Shown here piece after piece: positions 1 through 11,149 of a stretch of DNA of 64,000 nt (position 1 is the stretch's first letter; each line of letters starts with the position of its first letter). This stretch comes from Melitaea cinxia (lineage: Eukaryota; Arthropoda; Insecta; Lepidoptera; Nymphalidae), in assembly GCF_905220565.1 (NCBI RefSeq), contig NC_059419.1, positions 7,059,326 to 7,123,325 of the forward strand. The letters run 5' to 3'. Made by a program: the position numbers and the translations under genes. The notes under the pieces were generated by a model. It was not told the DNA's origin, made no database searches, and was given only the letters and a program-made list of their open reading frames with translations.

Positions 1-503
1 TCGACAAGTAATAAACGTAGATCGACGAAAAAATAGTCAAGCAACTACGCGTTATCAAAGATTACTCAAAAGGTAGTTATCAGATCTCGATAAGATTTAT
101 ATGTAACCACATGATAAATATCAGCTTTCGATTAAATAAAAAATTATCAAAATCGGTATACCCAGTAAAAAGTTATTGCGGATTTTCGAGAGTTTCCCTC
201 GATTTCTCTGGGATCCCATCATCAGATCCTGGTTTCCTTATCATGGTACTAAACCAGGGATATCCCCTTTCCAACAAAAAAAGAATTATTAAAATCGGTA
301 TATCCAGTAGAAAGTTATGTGGTATAATACAACGTAGGTCGACGAAAAAAGCGTCAAGTAAAAACGCATTATTAGATATAACTCGAAAAGTTATTGTTAG
401 ATCTCAAATAAATTAAAATGGGACCAATTGGCACACACCACCTTTCGATTAAAACAAAATTTGTCGAAATCGGTCTACCCGGTCAAAAGTTCTGATGTAA
501 CAT

Positions 504-539
<36 letters not shown>

Positions 540-580
540 GTCGAATTGAGAACCTCCTCCTTTTTTGGAAGTCGGTTAAA
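1..580. repeat. Dispersed 'TTAACCGACTTC' repeat, copy 1 (cut by window edge)
   Basis: The copy runs from the window edge to the motif AAGTCGGTTAAAA near 580. It contains the phrases TCGACGAAAAAATAGTCAAG, GATCCTGGTTTCCTTATCAT and CCTCCTCCTTTTTTGGAAGT, which recur in five other places in this window (15221, 33046, 43543, 44794 and about 49870). A run of about 28 A lies near 507-534. The family has no recognisable coding capacity, and its short open frames are not genes. I cannot assign it to a named class; the constant ends suggest a non-autonomous transposable element. Confidence 0.8.
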
Positions 581-597
581 AAAAAATAAAAAAAAAT

Positions 598-1250
598 AGA
601 AGGAATTGAGTATCCCTTTTGAAATTTTTATCATCGTTTCTAGATAGTAATATAAAGGTTTCTGCGAAGTTACAACAAAATGTAGTGTCCACGAGCAGAG
701 ATATAGACATTTGAAGAAGTAGTATATTAGGCATTGTCTTAGAGAAAAAAAAAAAAATAAAAAAAAAATAGAAGGGATTGAGTATCCCTTTTGAAATTTT
801 TATCATCGTTTCTAGATAGTAATATAAAGGTTTCTACGAAGTTACAACAAAATGTAGTGTCCACGAGCAGAGATATAGACATTTGAAGAAGTAGTATATA
901 GGCATTGTCTTAGAGAAAAAAAAATTAAAAAAAAATAGAAGGGATTGAGTATCCCTTTTGAAATTTTTATCATCGTTTCTAGACAGTAACAGAAAGGTTT
1001 CTGCGAAGTTACAACAAAATGTAGTGTCCACGAGCAGAGATATAGGCATTTGAAGAAATGGTACATAGGCGTTGTCTTAGAGAAAAAAATAAAATAAAAA
1101 ATAAATAGAAGGGGTTGAGTATCCGCTTTGAAAATTGTCTTATCTTTTCTTGATAGTAAAGAAAAGGTTTCTGCAAAGTTACAACAAAATGCAATGTCTA
1201 TGAGCCGAGATATGATAACTTTAATAAATTTTATTTAATCGTCTGCTTAG
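598..1250. repeat. Tandem array, four units of about 170 bp
   Basis: Units begin at 598, 770, 937 and 1107 with AGAAGG(A/G)(A/G)TTGAGTATCC, giving periods of 172, 167 and 170 bp. Each unit holds the phrases TTTTATCATCGTTTCTAGA, AAGTTACAACAAAATGTAG and CACGAGCAGAGATATAG, and ends in an A-rich spacer. Units 1 to 3 are close to identical and unit 4 is clearly diverged. The array directly abuts the repeat at 1-580, sharing its A-rich junction, so it may be an expansion seeded at that element's end. Long open frames on the minus strand arise from the repetition and are not coding. Confidence 0.85.
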
Positions 1251-1425
1251 AAAAAATCCCAAATTAAAAAAATTTAAGTAATTTTTTTTTTCTTCTAATC
1301 TTTCTTGTTATTATAAATTACCTTTTTTTTCAAATTTTGACCCTATTTTATGCTTAGTAACATTAATTTTTTAGCTTTTATATCGAATTAACCTCCTTTT
1401 TTAGTTTTTAAATTTAAAAAAAAAT

Positions 1426-1545
1426 AGAAGGGGTGGTATTTACCCTTTGGATTTTTTTCCATAGTTAGATGAACAAACGATACTAATTTGTGTAAAGTTA
1501 CAAATCAATCTGTTGTTTAGAAGCAGAGATATAAAGAGTGGCTGC
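1426..1545. repeat. Outlying diverged unit of the 170-bp tandem array
   Basis: The motif AGAAGGGGTGGTATTTACCC, followed by AAGTTACAA and AGAAGCAGAGATATAAAGA in the same order, marks a fifth, strongly diverged unit. It is separated from the array by about 180 bp of AT-rich sequence. Confidence 0.6.
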
Positions 1546-1557
1546 TAGTTTCAGCGT

Positions 1558-1790
1558 CATCGTAGCTTATAGACGCCAGCAACACCAGAGGCATCGCAAG
1601 CGCGTTTCCGACCCAATACCCAATCCCCCCAGGAGCTCTGGTCATCTTACTCACCAACAGGAACACAATACTGCTTGAAAACAGTATTATTTAGCTGTGA
1701 TCTTCTGTAAGGTCGAGGTACTACCCCAGTCGGGCTGCTCCAGATTTTGAGCAGGAAATTCCTGCTGTGCCCTAACCTCAGTTAAAATTA
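1558..1790 (-). mobile_element. SINE-like repeat B, truncated copy
   Basis: Shares GTAGCTTATAGACGCC, CAACACCAGAGGCATCGCAA, CAGTATTATTTAGCTGTGAT and CTGCTGTGCCCTAACCTCAG with copies at 16557, 18075, 32177, 44260 and 47925. Fuller copies carry a poly(T) on their plus-strand left side, so the element reads on the minus strand and ends in poly(A). This copy lacks that tail end. The family is about 285 bp, non-coding, and resembles short lepidopteran retroposons of the Bm1 type; that affiliation is inference. Confidence 0.75.
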
Positions 1791-2180
1791 AGTAGAAAAT
1801 TAAGTAGTTGCCAGAGGTCCTTAAGGATAAGATTGTACAGGATGAAAATATACATTCATTGAGATTTCATAAATTTAATTTTGAGAATTGTTTATATATA
1901 TGAATACTAATATAAATACTTTTCTTCACTTTTCTTTTTATTAAAAAAGTATAACATATTTATTGCCTTAATAGGCATCAATGTAACAAAATATAAAACA
2001 ATAGCACATAAACAGACAGACTAATGTATAATGATCTTAATGAGACTATATTTATTATTTCATCCAAACACTATTGCAAATAAGATATTATATTAAATAA
2101 GACTGATATATAAATAATTTGAAAGCAAACAGCTACAGTAATTTTGGTTATAAAATTAGGTAAAAAACTGTTCTATAATA

Positions 2181-2941
2181 CTAACCTTCTTGTGCTTCCA
2201 ACTTTATACCACCGTTGTAAACATCGTCATCAACTTCCATAGTTTCTAGAACTTCTGAATTTTGTTCAGCATTTTTATAAATATCATCTAACATGTTAAA
2301 ATATTTCCACGATACTTTAACATCTGGATTACGAGCTTTCATTGTCTTCAGCTTTCTATAGGACTTTCTCAATTCGAGAAACTTGTCACAACAGCTTGAT
2401 TCCGTCTTACCAATTTCTTGTGAGATTTCGGTCCATTTGCTTCTTTCTTCAATATTTTCTTGGAAATTATGGAAATTTCTAGAAAAATAATTAATCAATT
2501 GTTTGATTTCCTTAGCAGACCAGTCTTCAGCATCGTCTGAATCCATTTTTCCGTTCTTTAACTTGGATTTTATGGCTCTGTAGCCAAACACTTTCTTGCA
2601 AAGATTGTAATATGGCCACAAAATGGGCATTTCTGGCTTATTTATTTCCCTTTGAACGTACCCTGTGTAAACTTGTTTGAAATTACGAAATCTATGCGCG
2701 CATTCGGTTGCTGAAACTCCTATTTGTCTTGCCAAAACTTCCCATAGGGCTAATTTCTTTTGCTGGGACGATGCAAATTTATCTTTATTTTTTAAGTAGA
2801 ATTCTAGTATTTTGAAGGCTTTGCTATCACCGGTCCGTTTCTTAGAACGCTTTGTGAATCCTCTTTCGTCATAAGATTCTTCGTCATCTGTGCCATTTTC
2901 CATGAATTTATCATCCTTGTCTTTAATGGTGATCTTTTTAA
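2181..2941 (-). CDS. Six-unit MADF/SANT-like gene, coding exon 2 (units 5-6)
   Basis: Begins two bases into a Val codon after the acceptor TTTACAG at 2942-2948 and runs 252 codons to TAG at 2181-2183. It holds units 5 and 6, separated by an acidic linker, and ends LEAQEG. The open frame upstream of the acceptor is hydrophobic and intronic. Plus-strand TTTATT near 1936 and 1958 would read as AATAAA poly(A) signals on the transcript, consistent with a 3' UTR of about 220 bases if translation really stops here. Confidence 0.8.
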
Positions 2942-5211
2942 CTGTAAATTTGTAAATTATGAAATAATAATTATTGACTGTGAAGTATAAAAAATACTGA
3001 GACAATATAACAAAAACGGTAAAGAAATCAAATAACAATTTGTAGAATAATAAACCTCAAAAATGGTTTTAGATAAGGTTAATGTTGACATATAATTTAA
3101 AATTATTAGATTTTCATATTATCAAAATAATTATATACTGGCTGACTCGGCAAACGTTGTCTTGCCGCTAAACGCTATTTAAAAATAGGGGTTGGTGCTA
3201 GAAGTGTGAAAATTTAGGGTTGTATGTATTTTTCAGCGCCAAATCATAATAAAATAAAAAATAAATAATTTATCTAAAAATTAAAAAAAAATAGTGGTGG
3301 ACTACCCTTAACATTTAGGGAGATGAAAAATAGATGTTATTCGATTCTCAGACCTACACAATATGCACACAAAATTTCATGAGAATCGGTCAAGCCGTTT
3401 CGGAGGAGTTTAAATACAAACACCGCGACACGAGAATTTTATATATTAGAATGTTTAAATTGTTCCTCTAATTAAGCCTACTCTACTTTTTATTTTCAAA
3501 CTTATTTAACTTGCAACATATTATTATTTTTATTATATAATAGTTCTGATAGCTTAGCTGTAAAGATAAATATTTATAATTAATAATTTATAAATAGAAA
3601 TATGTAATATGATTTGGAATTGAAGGATGCATTTTGAAACTAAATTACAATTAATATGTAATACATAGTTTGTATAAATTTTAAATACATACCTCCGACT
3701 TTGCTTGGTTCATTGCTAGCCTGATTGAGTTCTTTTAACTTTTCATAACCATCCAGCAGGTTGCTATCCATACCGTAATCAAATATTCTATCAAATAAAT
3801 CAATGTACCTCCAGTCTATCTGCATGTCTGGATTTTCCTTTTTATCCTCTAGGATGCTCTTGTAAAGTGTAGTCAGACCATTCCATTGTTTTCTACAAGA
3901 TGTAATACTTCTATTCAATTTCCGAGCAAGAGCCGCCCAACAAACATAATAACATACAGTATCCTTTAGCATATCTATATTTTCATAAAGATATTGAACC
4001 AATTCATCAATTTCCTCCATTTTCCACTCATCAGTGTCACTATCGGAATTTTTCAACTCGATTTCTACTTCCCTAGCAATTATATTATCAAATAAAATTG
4101 CTAATGGTATTCTATTTGCTAAATCATATCCACTTAGTATAAGTTGATTAAAATGTTCATTTTTAAGTTCATTGAACTTTATCTCACAACTCTCTGGTGG
4201 CTTATCTAATAATCTACCAACTTCTTGCCATAAAAACTTATTCGGTATGGTTGGGTCCAGGAATTCAGTGAAGCAATCAAAGTAATATTTAACCAAAAAC
4301 GTTGTTTCTACATCTAACCAAGAATTTTCATTATCCTTTTGTGTAGTAGGACCATTTACAGTATTTGAATCATTTTCCAAATACTTTCTTTGGAATTCTT
4401 CATCATCACCGTATATTTGGTCAAAATATTTCATATATGGCCAATTGATGCTTTCAGCACCACTTTCTTTACGTTTACACACCATTCTTATATAGTGTTG
4501 TTTGAAATTTAAGAAACGTTTATGCCAGTAATCTACGTCCTCCTCACCTAAATCCATAGCAATAGCTTCCCATATACCTTTTTGACTATTATACTGTTTC
4601 TGGAAGTAAGCTTTATGCTTGATGTACGAATTTAACATAGCCTCGACTTGTTCATCTCGATTTTGAACTGTATTTACCTTCTTGACAACTAATATTCCAT
4701 CTTGATTAACAACATTATTAACAGGCATATTAACAGTAACTTGGTTAACTTGATTTGAGTCATTAAGACACATTTTAACATAACTATCGTCATGAAATGC
4801 TCGATGACACAGATCATAAAAAGGGAACTCAACTGCTCCTCCATACATACAAGCTTCAGCATATTTTCTTTTTAATTGCCGTAACTTTACTTCACATGAA
4901 ATAGGATGTTTACCGGCCAGCATTGTTTTACAGGCAACAGCCCATAGATGTGTTTTCTTTGTCGTTCCACTGAGAAATGTATCTTTATTGTCAATGTAAA
5001 ATACAACAAGACGTTTGATTTCATCGTCGAGCCAGACTTCATTAGAAGCTTGTTCAGTTGCTTGAGCAATATCTTGCTCTTCAGCTGACTCTCCATCACC
5101 AAGATCTTCTTCAATAATATATTTAGTGTCAGGCAATAATTGCACGTTACTTTGATCTACACCATCCAGTACGCGTAGATCTGATTCTTCGTTTTCTGTA
5201 AATTGAGCCAT
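2181..5211 (-). CDS. Protein of six MADF/Myb-SANT-like domains (whole gene, two coding exons)
   Basis: Two exons (5211-3693 and 2941-2181) join into about 759 residues. The donor GTATGT follows ..KVG plus one base, and the acceptor TTTACAG supplies the other two bases, so the frame is kept (phase 1). The product consists of six similar units at about residues 60-139, 186-267, 298-380, 395-478, 545-625 and 640-720. Each has an opening acidic or Trp-containing helix, a central W with an A or E, a Cys and basic 'K/RF..LK..Y' helix, and a closing W/F-P-Y/F aromatic patch before D/C..F. This is the pattern of MADF and Myb/SANT-like (trihelix-type) DNA-binding folds. A basic KRSKKR at 537-542 could be a nuclear localisation signal. 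No catalytic motif is present. A nuclear DNA-binding or chromatin role is inferred from fold similarity; no named orthologue is recognised. The last codons precede GGTTAGT, which also looks like a splice donor, so a further exon is possible. Confidence 0.8.
3138..3450 (-). mobile_element. Helitron-like non-autonomous element, copy 1 (in the intron of the MADF/SANT-like gene)
   Basis: On the minus strand it starts TCTAATATATAAAATTCTCG, contains CCGAAACGGCTTGACCGATT, and ends with a hairpin-forming GGCAAGACAACGTTTGCC followed by GAGTCAGCCAG, a decayed CTAG terminus. A TC start, a 3' hairpin and a CTAG end without terminal inverted repeats are the structural marks of Helitrons. Related copies are at 14172, 19761 and 54562. 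Confidence 0.8.
3693..5211 (-). CDS. Six-unit MADF/SANT-like gene, coding exon 1 (units 1-4)
   Basis: Starts at MAQFTENEES, the first ATG of a long open frame, and encodes 506 residues plus one base. An acidic, low-complexity stretch of about 60 residues comes before unit 1. Spacers between units are rich in N, V, D and S. Reading through the donor gives a short hydrophobic tail and a stop at 3640, which is intron sequence. The presumed promoter and 5' UTR lie rightward of 5211; no TATA-like or initiator element could be picked with confidence. Confidence 0.85.
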
Positions 5212-5344
5212 ACATTAGGATTTATTTTTTCTTATTAAAAATTTTAAATCGAATTCAATCAAGCCGACAATTCAAATTTTTAGTTCAATATGTTTAAGAT
5301 AATAAGAGTTGCTTTATGGAAAATAATTTTTTATAGTTTATTTA

Positions 5345-5705
5345 CAACAAACTATATCCCTTGTTCTGACGACCCCTCTGGTGTGGTGCATGTGCCGTGT
5401 CGACAGTTCCGTAACACTAATATTTGGAGATTTGATTCCCGCTCAGAGTGGGTATTTGTTTATACAAATATTTATTTCCGGTCTGGTTGTTAGTCCTTGT
5501 GGGTCTTCCTACTGTGCCTCGGAGAGCAAGTTAAGCTATCAGTCCCGGTTGTTATTCTACTTATGTACACCTAATATTGATCGTTACTCATAGAAGGGAG
5601 TACATCCACCAACCCGCATTGGTGCAGTGTGGTGAATTAAGCTCTGATCCTTCTCCTACAGGGGAAAAATGGGGCCAAGGGACCAGCAGTGGGATATTAC
5701 AGACT
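5345..5705 (+). mobile_element. tRNA-derived SINE A, diverged copy
   Basis: The 3' body matches the other SINE A copies (AGTCCTTGTGGGTCTTCC, TCGTTACTCATAGAAGGGAG, CAGCAGTGGGATATTACAG). The 5' head carries a degenerate B-box-like GATTTGATTCCCGCTC and a segment with TATTTATTTCCGGTCTGG that is shared only with the minus-strand copy at 44181, so these two form a subfamily. No clear target-site duplication is left. The two short open frames inside it are not genes. Confidence 0.8.
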
Positions 5706-7198
5706 AAACATATATGCCTGTATGTTTCTTGAAATTATTTCTAATTGTGATACTAGAGACGTACTTTTACATATGACTCTCTAACTTCTAATAACTGACT
5801 GACTTCTAATAAATATTACATATCTATCAACATACACAGCTATAAATATCTTTATTTGTTAGGTATTTTTTACTCACCATCAACATAAAATAGGAGAATG
5901 TCACCGTTAGGTTGCACTTCTGTTTTAACCACAATTTTTTCCATATTGAAAAGATGCAGTAACGACTAAGGATTAAGATCAAATTAAATTTCTTGTAAAC
6001 AAAATTAGTATTTTCACCAAAAAAGGTCCATTGTAAAGTATTAATTGATTGTAAGTATTTTTTTGAAGCTACGATGAAGTTTATAAACCCGTATTGAAAC
6101 TTTTTTTTCTTTTTCAAATAATATACTATGAACTTATATGCGTAATAATTGTTTTTTGTAACTTTATTGTCTTTACAAAGTTTAGTTATTTGTTATGATT
6201 CCTTATTTTGACGTTCGCGGCAAAACGATCGGAAATTTTGAACACCACTTTTTAGAAGCGCAGCAATGCTTCACGTTTAGATCTTATAATCCGCCATTTT
6301 ATAAAATTTTACGCTGACATTTTATTGAACCAATCGTCTATTTCGATGGTCTCAACATATTTGTTATCTGTGTATAATTAGACGCGCGGAAATTTTCAAA
6401 AATAATTTCAGCTTCGTCTGGTTTTAAGTTTTTTTGCTATATTCATCTGCTGCATTCATCGTCACAATTTTTTTTTAGTTTCAGTACGAGAGTTTTTTAT
6501 GTTATCTTTGTTTTGCCTACAAAACCATTATTTTTTTTATCTCGATTCATTCATCATTCACGCAGTAAGAGTTAGAAAAACTAATCTAATAAAATATAGA
6601 TTAATCGCTCCGTATAGACATATTGTAATTTTATCTTTTCACTTTACCGTCAGAAAGAAAGAAGACTCGTGTGAGGCTATAGTAGAAATAAAATGGACGA
6701 TTAAATAAAACAATTTTATAGATTGTTGAAAACATAAATTTATTTAAATTAGATAGTTTGAACGCAGACAATCAGTCAAAAAATAAATATTGATATGAAA
6801 CTGAAAATAGTAGTAACTTGATGAAGAAATAAAAGTATAAACTTAAATACATACGTACAACATCTAAAAAACTACGTACATATACAAGAACAAGTACAAA
6901 ACCTAGGTATATATCTAGTAAGCATTTAATAGGTATAGAGTGACGACTAACCAGTATGAAGTATATTCAAAATGTAAGCAAGTATGGTTACATAAATCAA
7001 TTAAATATTAGTTTTTCATTTTAGAAATGTATCATTGTAAGAATATATGAATATTTAGTCATAACAACGGATATGTTTATAGTAGAACAATTACTAAATC
7101 ACACATAATTTAATAAAATTGAAGGTGTTCTCAGTCATACTGCATTTACTTAGAATAATAGAAAAAAAACTAATTTTTGTGTCTAATACAGTCATTAA
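5706..7198. other. Intergenic AT-rich DNA, nothing recognised
   Basis: No coding similarity, RNA gene or clear repeat was recognised. CCGCCATTTTAT near 6292 resembles a YY1/Pleiohomeotic site but is isolated, so no promoter is called. Short open frames at 5827-6117 and 6499-6708 are low-complexity and unconvincing. Confidence 0.5.
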
Positions 7199-7365
7199 CT
7201 ATATATATATATTGTCTGTATGTCCTTTATAGAATCGTAAACTTTGCATTTGATCTTGTCATCAAAGCAAAGTGTTGCATGAGCCCACAAAGGTTCCTGA
7301 GTTGGTACGACCAAAAAAAAATTATAATAAAAAACGTAGCAACGCGCGCAGGGTACAGCAGCTAG
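7199..7365 (+). mobile_element. Helitron-like fragment, second family
   Basis: Opens with CTATATATATATTGTCTGTA and closes with GCGCGCAGGGTACAGCAGCTAG. The phrase GAGCCCACAAAGGTTCCTGA followed by GTTGGTACGACCAAAA recurs at 37715-37845. The CTAG terminus and TC-type start suggest a non-autonomous Helitron; the class assignment is inference. Confidence 0.6.
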
Positions 7366-8685
7366 TATGACATAAAAATTAAATAAATATATTTAAATAT
7401 TGTCATAGCATAAAACCTTCACATCACAAAAGTTGTATAGAAAAAATAAACTTGAGAGTTTTAAGATGTCAATACAATGAGAATTCAATTATACAGACCT
7501 ATTTTAAACCTTTTTACTAGTCATTAAAATAATAAAATATTGATTCAATATATATATAAAAATAAATTTCATACTATTATCAGTTTTTATGAATTATCTC
7601 GGACACTTCTGAATTTCCGAGATAAGTTTGACTATGTATTCAAATCACCACTTGTATTCATTAATAAACTTTGACTAAGCACGCCTTATATAAGTAAAAT
7701 AGTTTTTTACTTTTTTAATTTGAAGTTCAATTCTTAATAAAAATCAAATATACTATTAATAAAATAGATATAAACTTGCGTTTTGTAATATACCTACAAT
7801 GTTTTACTTAAAATATGACATCAGGGACCATTCTTTTTAAATCGCTTTGTCATTAAATATAGCAGAATATGTTTAATATGTAAAAATTTAAATTCATTGA
7901 CAAAAGGGCTTTATTATAATGGGTTCATGTTGGCTTACAAACTCAACAAATATCTCAGTCATTAAAATTTGTGTAAAAAAACACAACCAAGAAAATCAAA
8001 TTGTAATTGTATTGTTTTTAAAGTTAGTTAAAAAAACGTAATATTATTATACTTATTAACAGTCCCTGCTACAACTATAATAATTTTGATGATTTTTGAC
8101 TAGTTCTATTTAACTGCAATTATCTGTCAAATAAATATCTATAATTATACCTAATATAATATAAAATCGTAACACTAATACTGTTTAAAATCTGTACTAT
8201 TATATTTAACTTAACTTTATATATTCATATACTTATACTTTATAAAAATGTTTAATATTTCCAGCCACATTAAGCAAATATATGTTGTAGAAAAAAGTTG
8301 ACAGGTGATGAAATAAAATTTATATTTTTTAAGTTTTTTTTTTCCTGTTTCAAATGCCTTTCATTTTTGAATGAAAAAATTAATATATTTTTACCACAGA
8401 CATATAAGAGAAACAGACTGTACACAAATTACACAAACACTTAGACAGTAATAAGCAATATCTCTATCTTGTTCTCACTCGTCTGAATTTTAAATACATC
8501 TTTCTCTGTCTTTCAATGTAGTAACACAGACACATACATAGACAAAACCAAAATTGAAGCAATCCGCCATGTTGATAGATGATGATAGAAGACACATGGC
8601 TTCCTAGCAAAATCGCTTAAGTGATTTTGTTTCTTATAAATATTGAATATTAATGTGTAAATTGTGAAAATAGGATGGATTAAAT
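7366..8685. other. Intergenic AT-rich DNA
   Basis: Very AT-rich with no coding match. It ends at the start of the THAP-like pseudogene; the sequence before 8686 shows no other exon. Confidence 0.5.
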
Positions 8686-9450
8686 ATGGTAAAGTGCAAT
8701 TCCCCACTTTATAGGAGTGCTACATATAATAAAACACCTGACATAACATTTCATAAGTAAGTATTGTTATGCAAAATAACTTCGCATAAGTTTTTTTGTT
8801 TATTTTGCCAATATTCATATTTAATTCAGCTAAATATAAACATCAAGCATTTAGTTTACGTGTATATTTTAGAAATACGTATGATACCTAGCAATTTCAT
8901 CTAAGTTCAGTTAAATAAAATAACATTTTACTTCCCTGAAAATCTGTTTGACAGTTTTGGTACTTAAGTTATTTGGAGGGGCCGGATTCAGATTTACTTC
9001 ATATATTTTATTAGATTTATTTTATTTTAATAGTATAGGTTATTTCTTTATTCTTGCTTGATACATTTACTTTTTTCAGATTTTCAAATGATGTCCACTG
9101 GAGAAATTCCTGCTTGGCAAATATGAATATGACAAATTAGAAGCCCACAAAATCTTGTGTGTTATGTTCAAAACATTTTGAAAATGAATAAAGTAGTAAA
9201 GTGTTTGATTTGTCTATCATTAATGATAGGCGTAAAAGAAAATTTCTTGTGGTCATTAATAAACAAAAAGATAGAGGAGGTTTGATTTACCCATCAGATG
9301 GTCTGATTAAAATTATTCAATCATGTAAGAAGGTTTCGCAGATGATTAAAGGAAAAATATTAATTACAATTCTATGATTTCATATGTTGGTGATTATTTA
9401 AATTATGATACATTTGATTCGCAAAATATCACTATAATAACTTGCATTTA
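8686..9450 (+). pseudogene. THAP-domain gene or transposase, broken two-exon remnant
   Basis: ATG at 8686 opens MVKCNSPLYRSATYNKTP..DITFHK, the start of a THAP zinc finger. A donor (CATAA|GTAAGT at 8757) and an acceptor (TTTTTTCAG ending at 9079) join in phase to FSNDVHWRNS, then KPTKSCVLCSKHFENE, the C-terminal half of the finger (CxxC..H: C-V-L-C-S-K-H-F). This is followed by basic sequence and GGLIYPSDGLIKI, a block typical of THAP-linked transposase proteins. In-frame stops TAG (9138-9140) and TAA (9189-9191), a missing second Cys, and a probable frameshift near 9360 (readable sequence continues in another frame to about 9450) show that it is dead. It could be a decayed host THAP gene or a P-like/THAP9-like transposase; the latter is favoured by the repeat-rich setting. 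Confidence 0.7.
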
Positions 9451-10103
9451 TTAATTAGAATTATAATTAAGTTTTACGTAGATTTAAGGTGTAAATACGA
9501 TGCAAAAAAAAACTAACAACTGAACGAAATTATTTAAAAAAAAATAGTCTTATTTAAAAATAAATAATTCGTAAATTCTGTTTGGTTTCATTTATATTGT
9601 CCAACTCCATCATATTTATAAATTAATAGCTGTCCCGACTTACGTTTTCCCTCTTAACTAGGTATGAGCTGGAAAAAATAAATCATTACAACCTATATCT
9701 ACAACTAAATTTAGACCTATAACAACACTTACAACCTATACCTACACTTTTTCCAATATTTCTCATCATTTAAAGTGTTAATACTTTCCCCGCAATTATT
9801 TCAAAATTTGTCATCGCTGAAACCTTATCTGTACTGAAATGATCATTTTAGGACCAAAATTAGTCAAACCGGTCCAGCCGTTCTCGATTTCAGCCAGACA
9901 TTGGAATTGCAATCAATTTTTTTTATTAAGATAATCTGTGTTGTAATTTTATAAATTGATAAGTACTGAATACGGCCCAGGAATTGTTGATGTGTGTGTA
10001 GATGTGTTAGTGTTGTATAGTTGCCACGGTTTTGTAGCTGTCACCTTCGGTCTGTTCCTCTTATATGTCTGTGATTTTTACTATTATTTTAATTTATTAC
10101 ATT

Positions 10104-10510
10104 GATTGATTGGTTGGTTTAATGGCTTTCAGTTGTGCCAGAAGAAGCACGGTTGATTCCGCCAATGTCACGTAGAGTGGAGAACACACGTAGGAGATTG
10201 ATTGATCGGTGCAGTTGAGATAACAGTCTCAATTTAATTTTGAAAACAGGCAAAATAGTAAGACTTTCATTGTTACACCTTAACCTAAAACAACACAAAC
10301 ATTTATAATTTATTACAAGTGACTTGCAATAAATTGCTTGCAGTAAGTCAAAATTAAAATGTCAAAGATTTGATTTTCTAAAAATTGACAATAGCTTTAA
10401 TACCTGAAGAATTATTTTGATTGATTTATTGATTAATTGATAGATAGGTTTTTAATGACTTTCAGTTGTGCCAGTAGAGCACTGTTAATTCCACCAATGT
10501 TACGTAAGAA
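10104..10510 (+). repeat. Two diverged copies of a unit of about 90 bp
   Basis: ATGGCTTTCAGTTGTGCCAG near 10121, continuing GATTCCGCCAATGTCACGTA, reappears near 10456 as ATGACTTTCAGTTGTGCCAG, continuing AATTCCACCAATGTTACGTA. Both are preceded by GATTGATTGATT-like microsatellite. Origin unknown; it may be a retroposon end duplicated locally. Confidence 0.6.
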
Positions 10511-11006
10511 TCATTTTGTCCATCCTCCTTCTCTGTGTATAATTTGATATTGATTGATTGATTGATTGGTTTAATGATAATTTGATATTAATCTTGACAA
10601 TACCAAATTTAAATCAAATGTCAGAACTGTCATACTTCTTTATTTCATCACCTACCCGCAATATCTAATCGTAAATGTTACATGTGAAAATGGTTCTAGC
10701 TACTAGACATTACTATAATGGCTTGAAATGGGTACAGTGAACCTACACATGATCAATTATTTTACTTAAAAAATTTAAGTAGTGACGGGCCATATGCAAT
10801 AAAATATTACAATATTCAATCTTTTTTATATTATATACAATTGAAAATCACTTCAAAGAAACTATTAACTTATTAAATAATTAGTAAACATAGTAAAGAT
10901 TACAAAAAATATACAATACAACTTAAATCTTTATCACAAACGGTAAGTAATAAATATAAAAGAATATAATAAATAACATAAGTGAAATTTTTTTTTAAAA
11001 AAATTG

Positions 11007-11145
11007 TATCAAAAATCGACCGTTCCAGCGGGGATCGAACCTGCATCTCCGACTGACCGGTGCTCTAGCCAATTAAGTTATGGAACGATGTACTCGCTAG
11101 ATCGAAAAAAATGTTTAAAATTTCCTAATGTGTGGGTAACACAAA
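11007..11145 (-). repeat. tRNA-like repeat, copy 1
   Basis: On the minus strand, 11087-11021 reads as a tRNA-like body: pairing ends CGTTCCA/TGGAACG, D-arm TTAATTGGCTAGAGC, and T-arm B-box GGTTCGATCCCCGC. The anticodon arm is shortened, so a functional tRNA is unlikely. It is bordered by ATCAAAAATCGAC on one side and CTAGATCGAAAA on the other. The adjoining CCTAATGTGTGGGTAACACA is also found at about 49581, next to another copy. Confidence 0.7.
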
Positions 11146-11149
11146 AATA

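Noticed and set aside
449..1194. Series of Phe/Leu-rich open frames, apparent small membrane-protein family
   Set aside because: They are the same non-coding tandem repeat translated several times; frames depend on A-run lengths.
11021..11087. Possible tRNA gene (minus strand)
   Set aside because: B box is good, but the anticodon arm is shortened and the sequence is one of several repeat copies.
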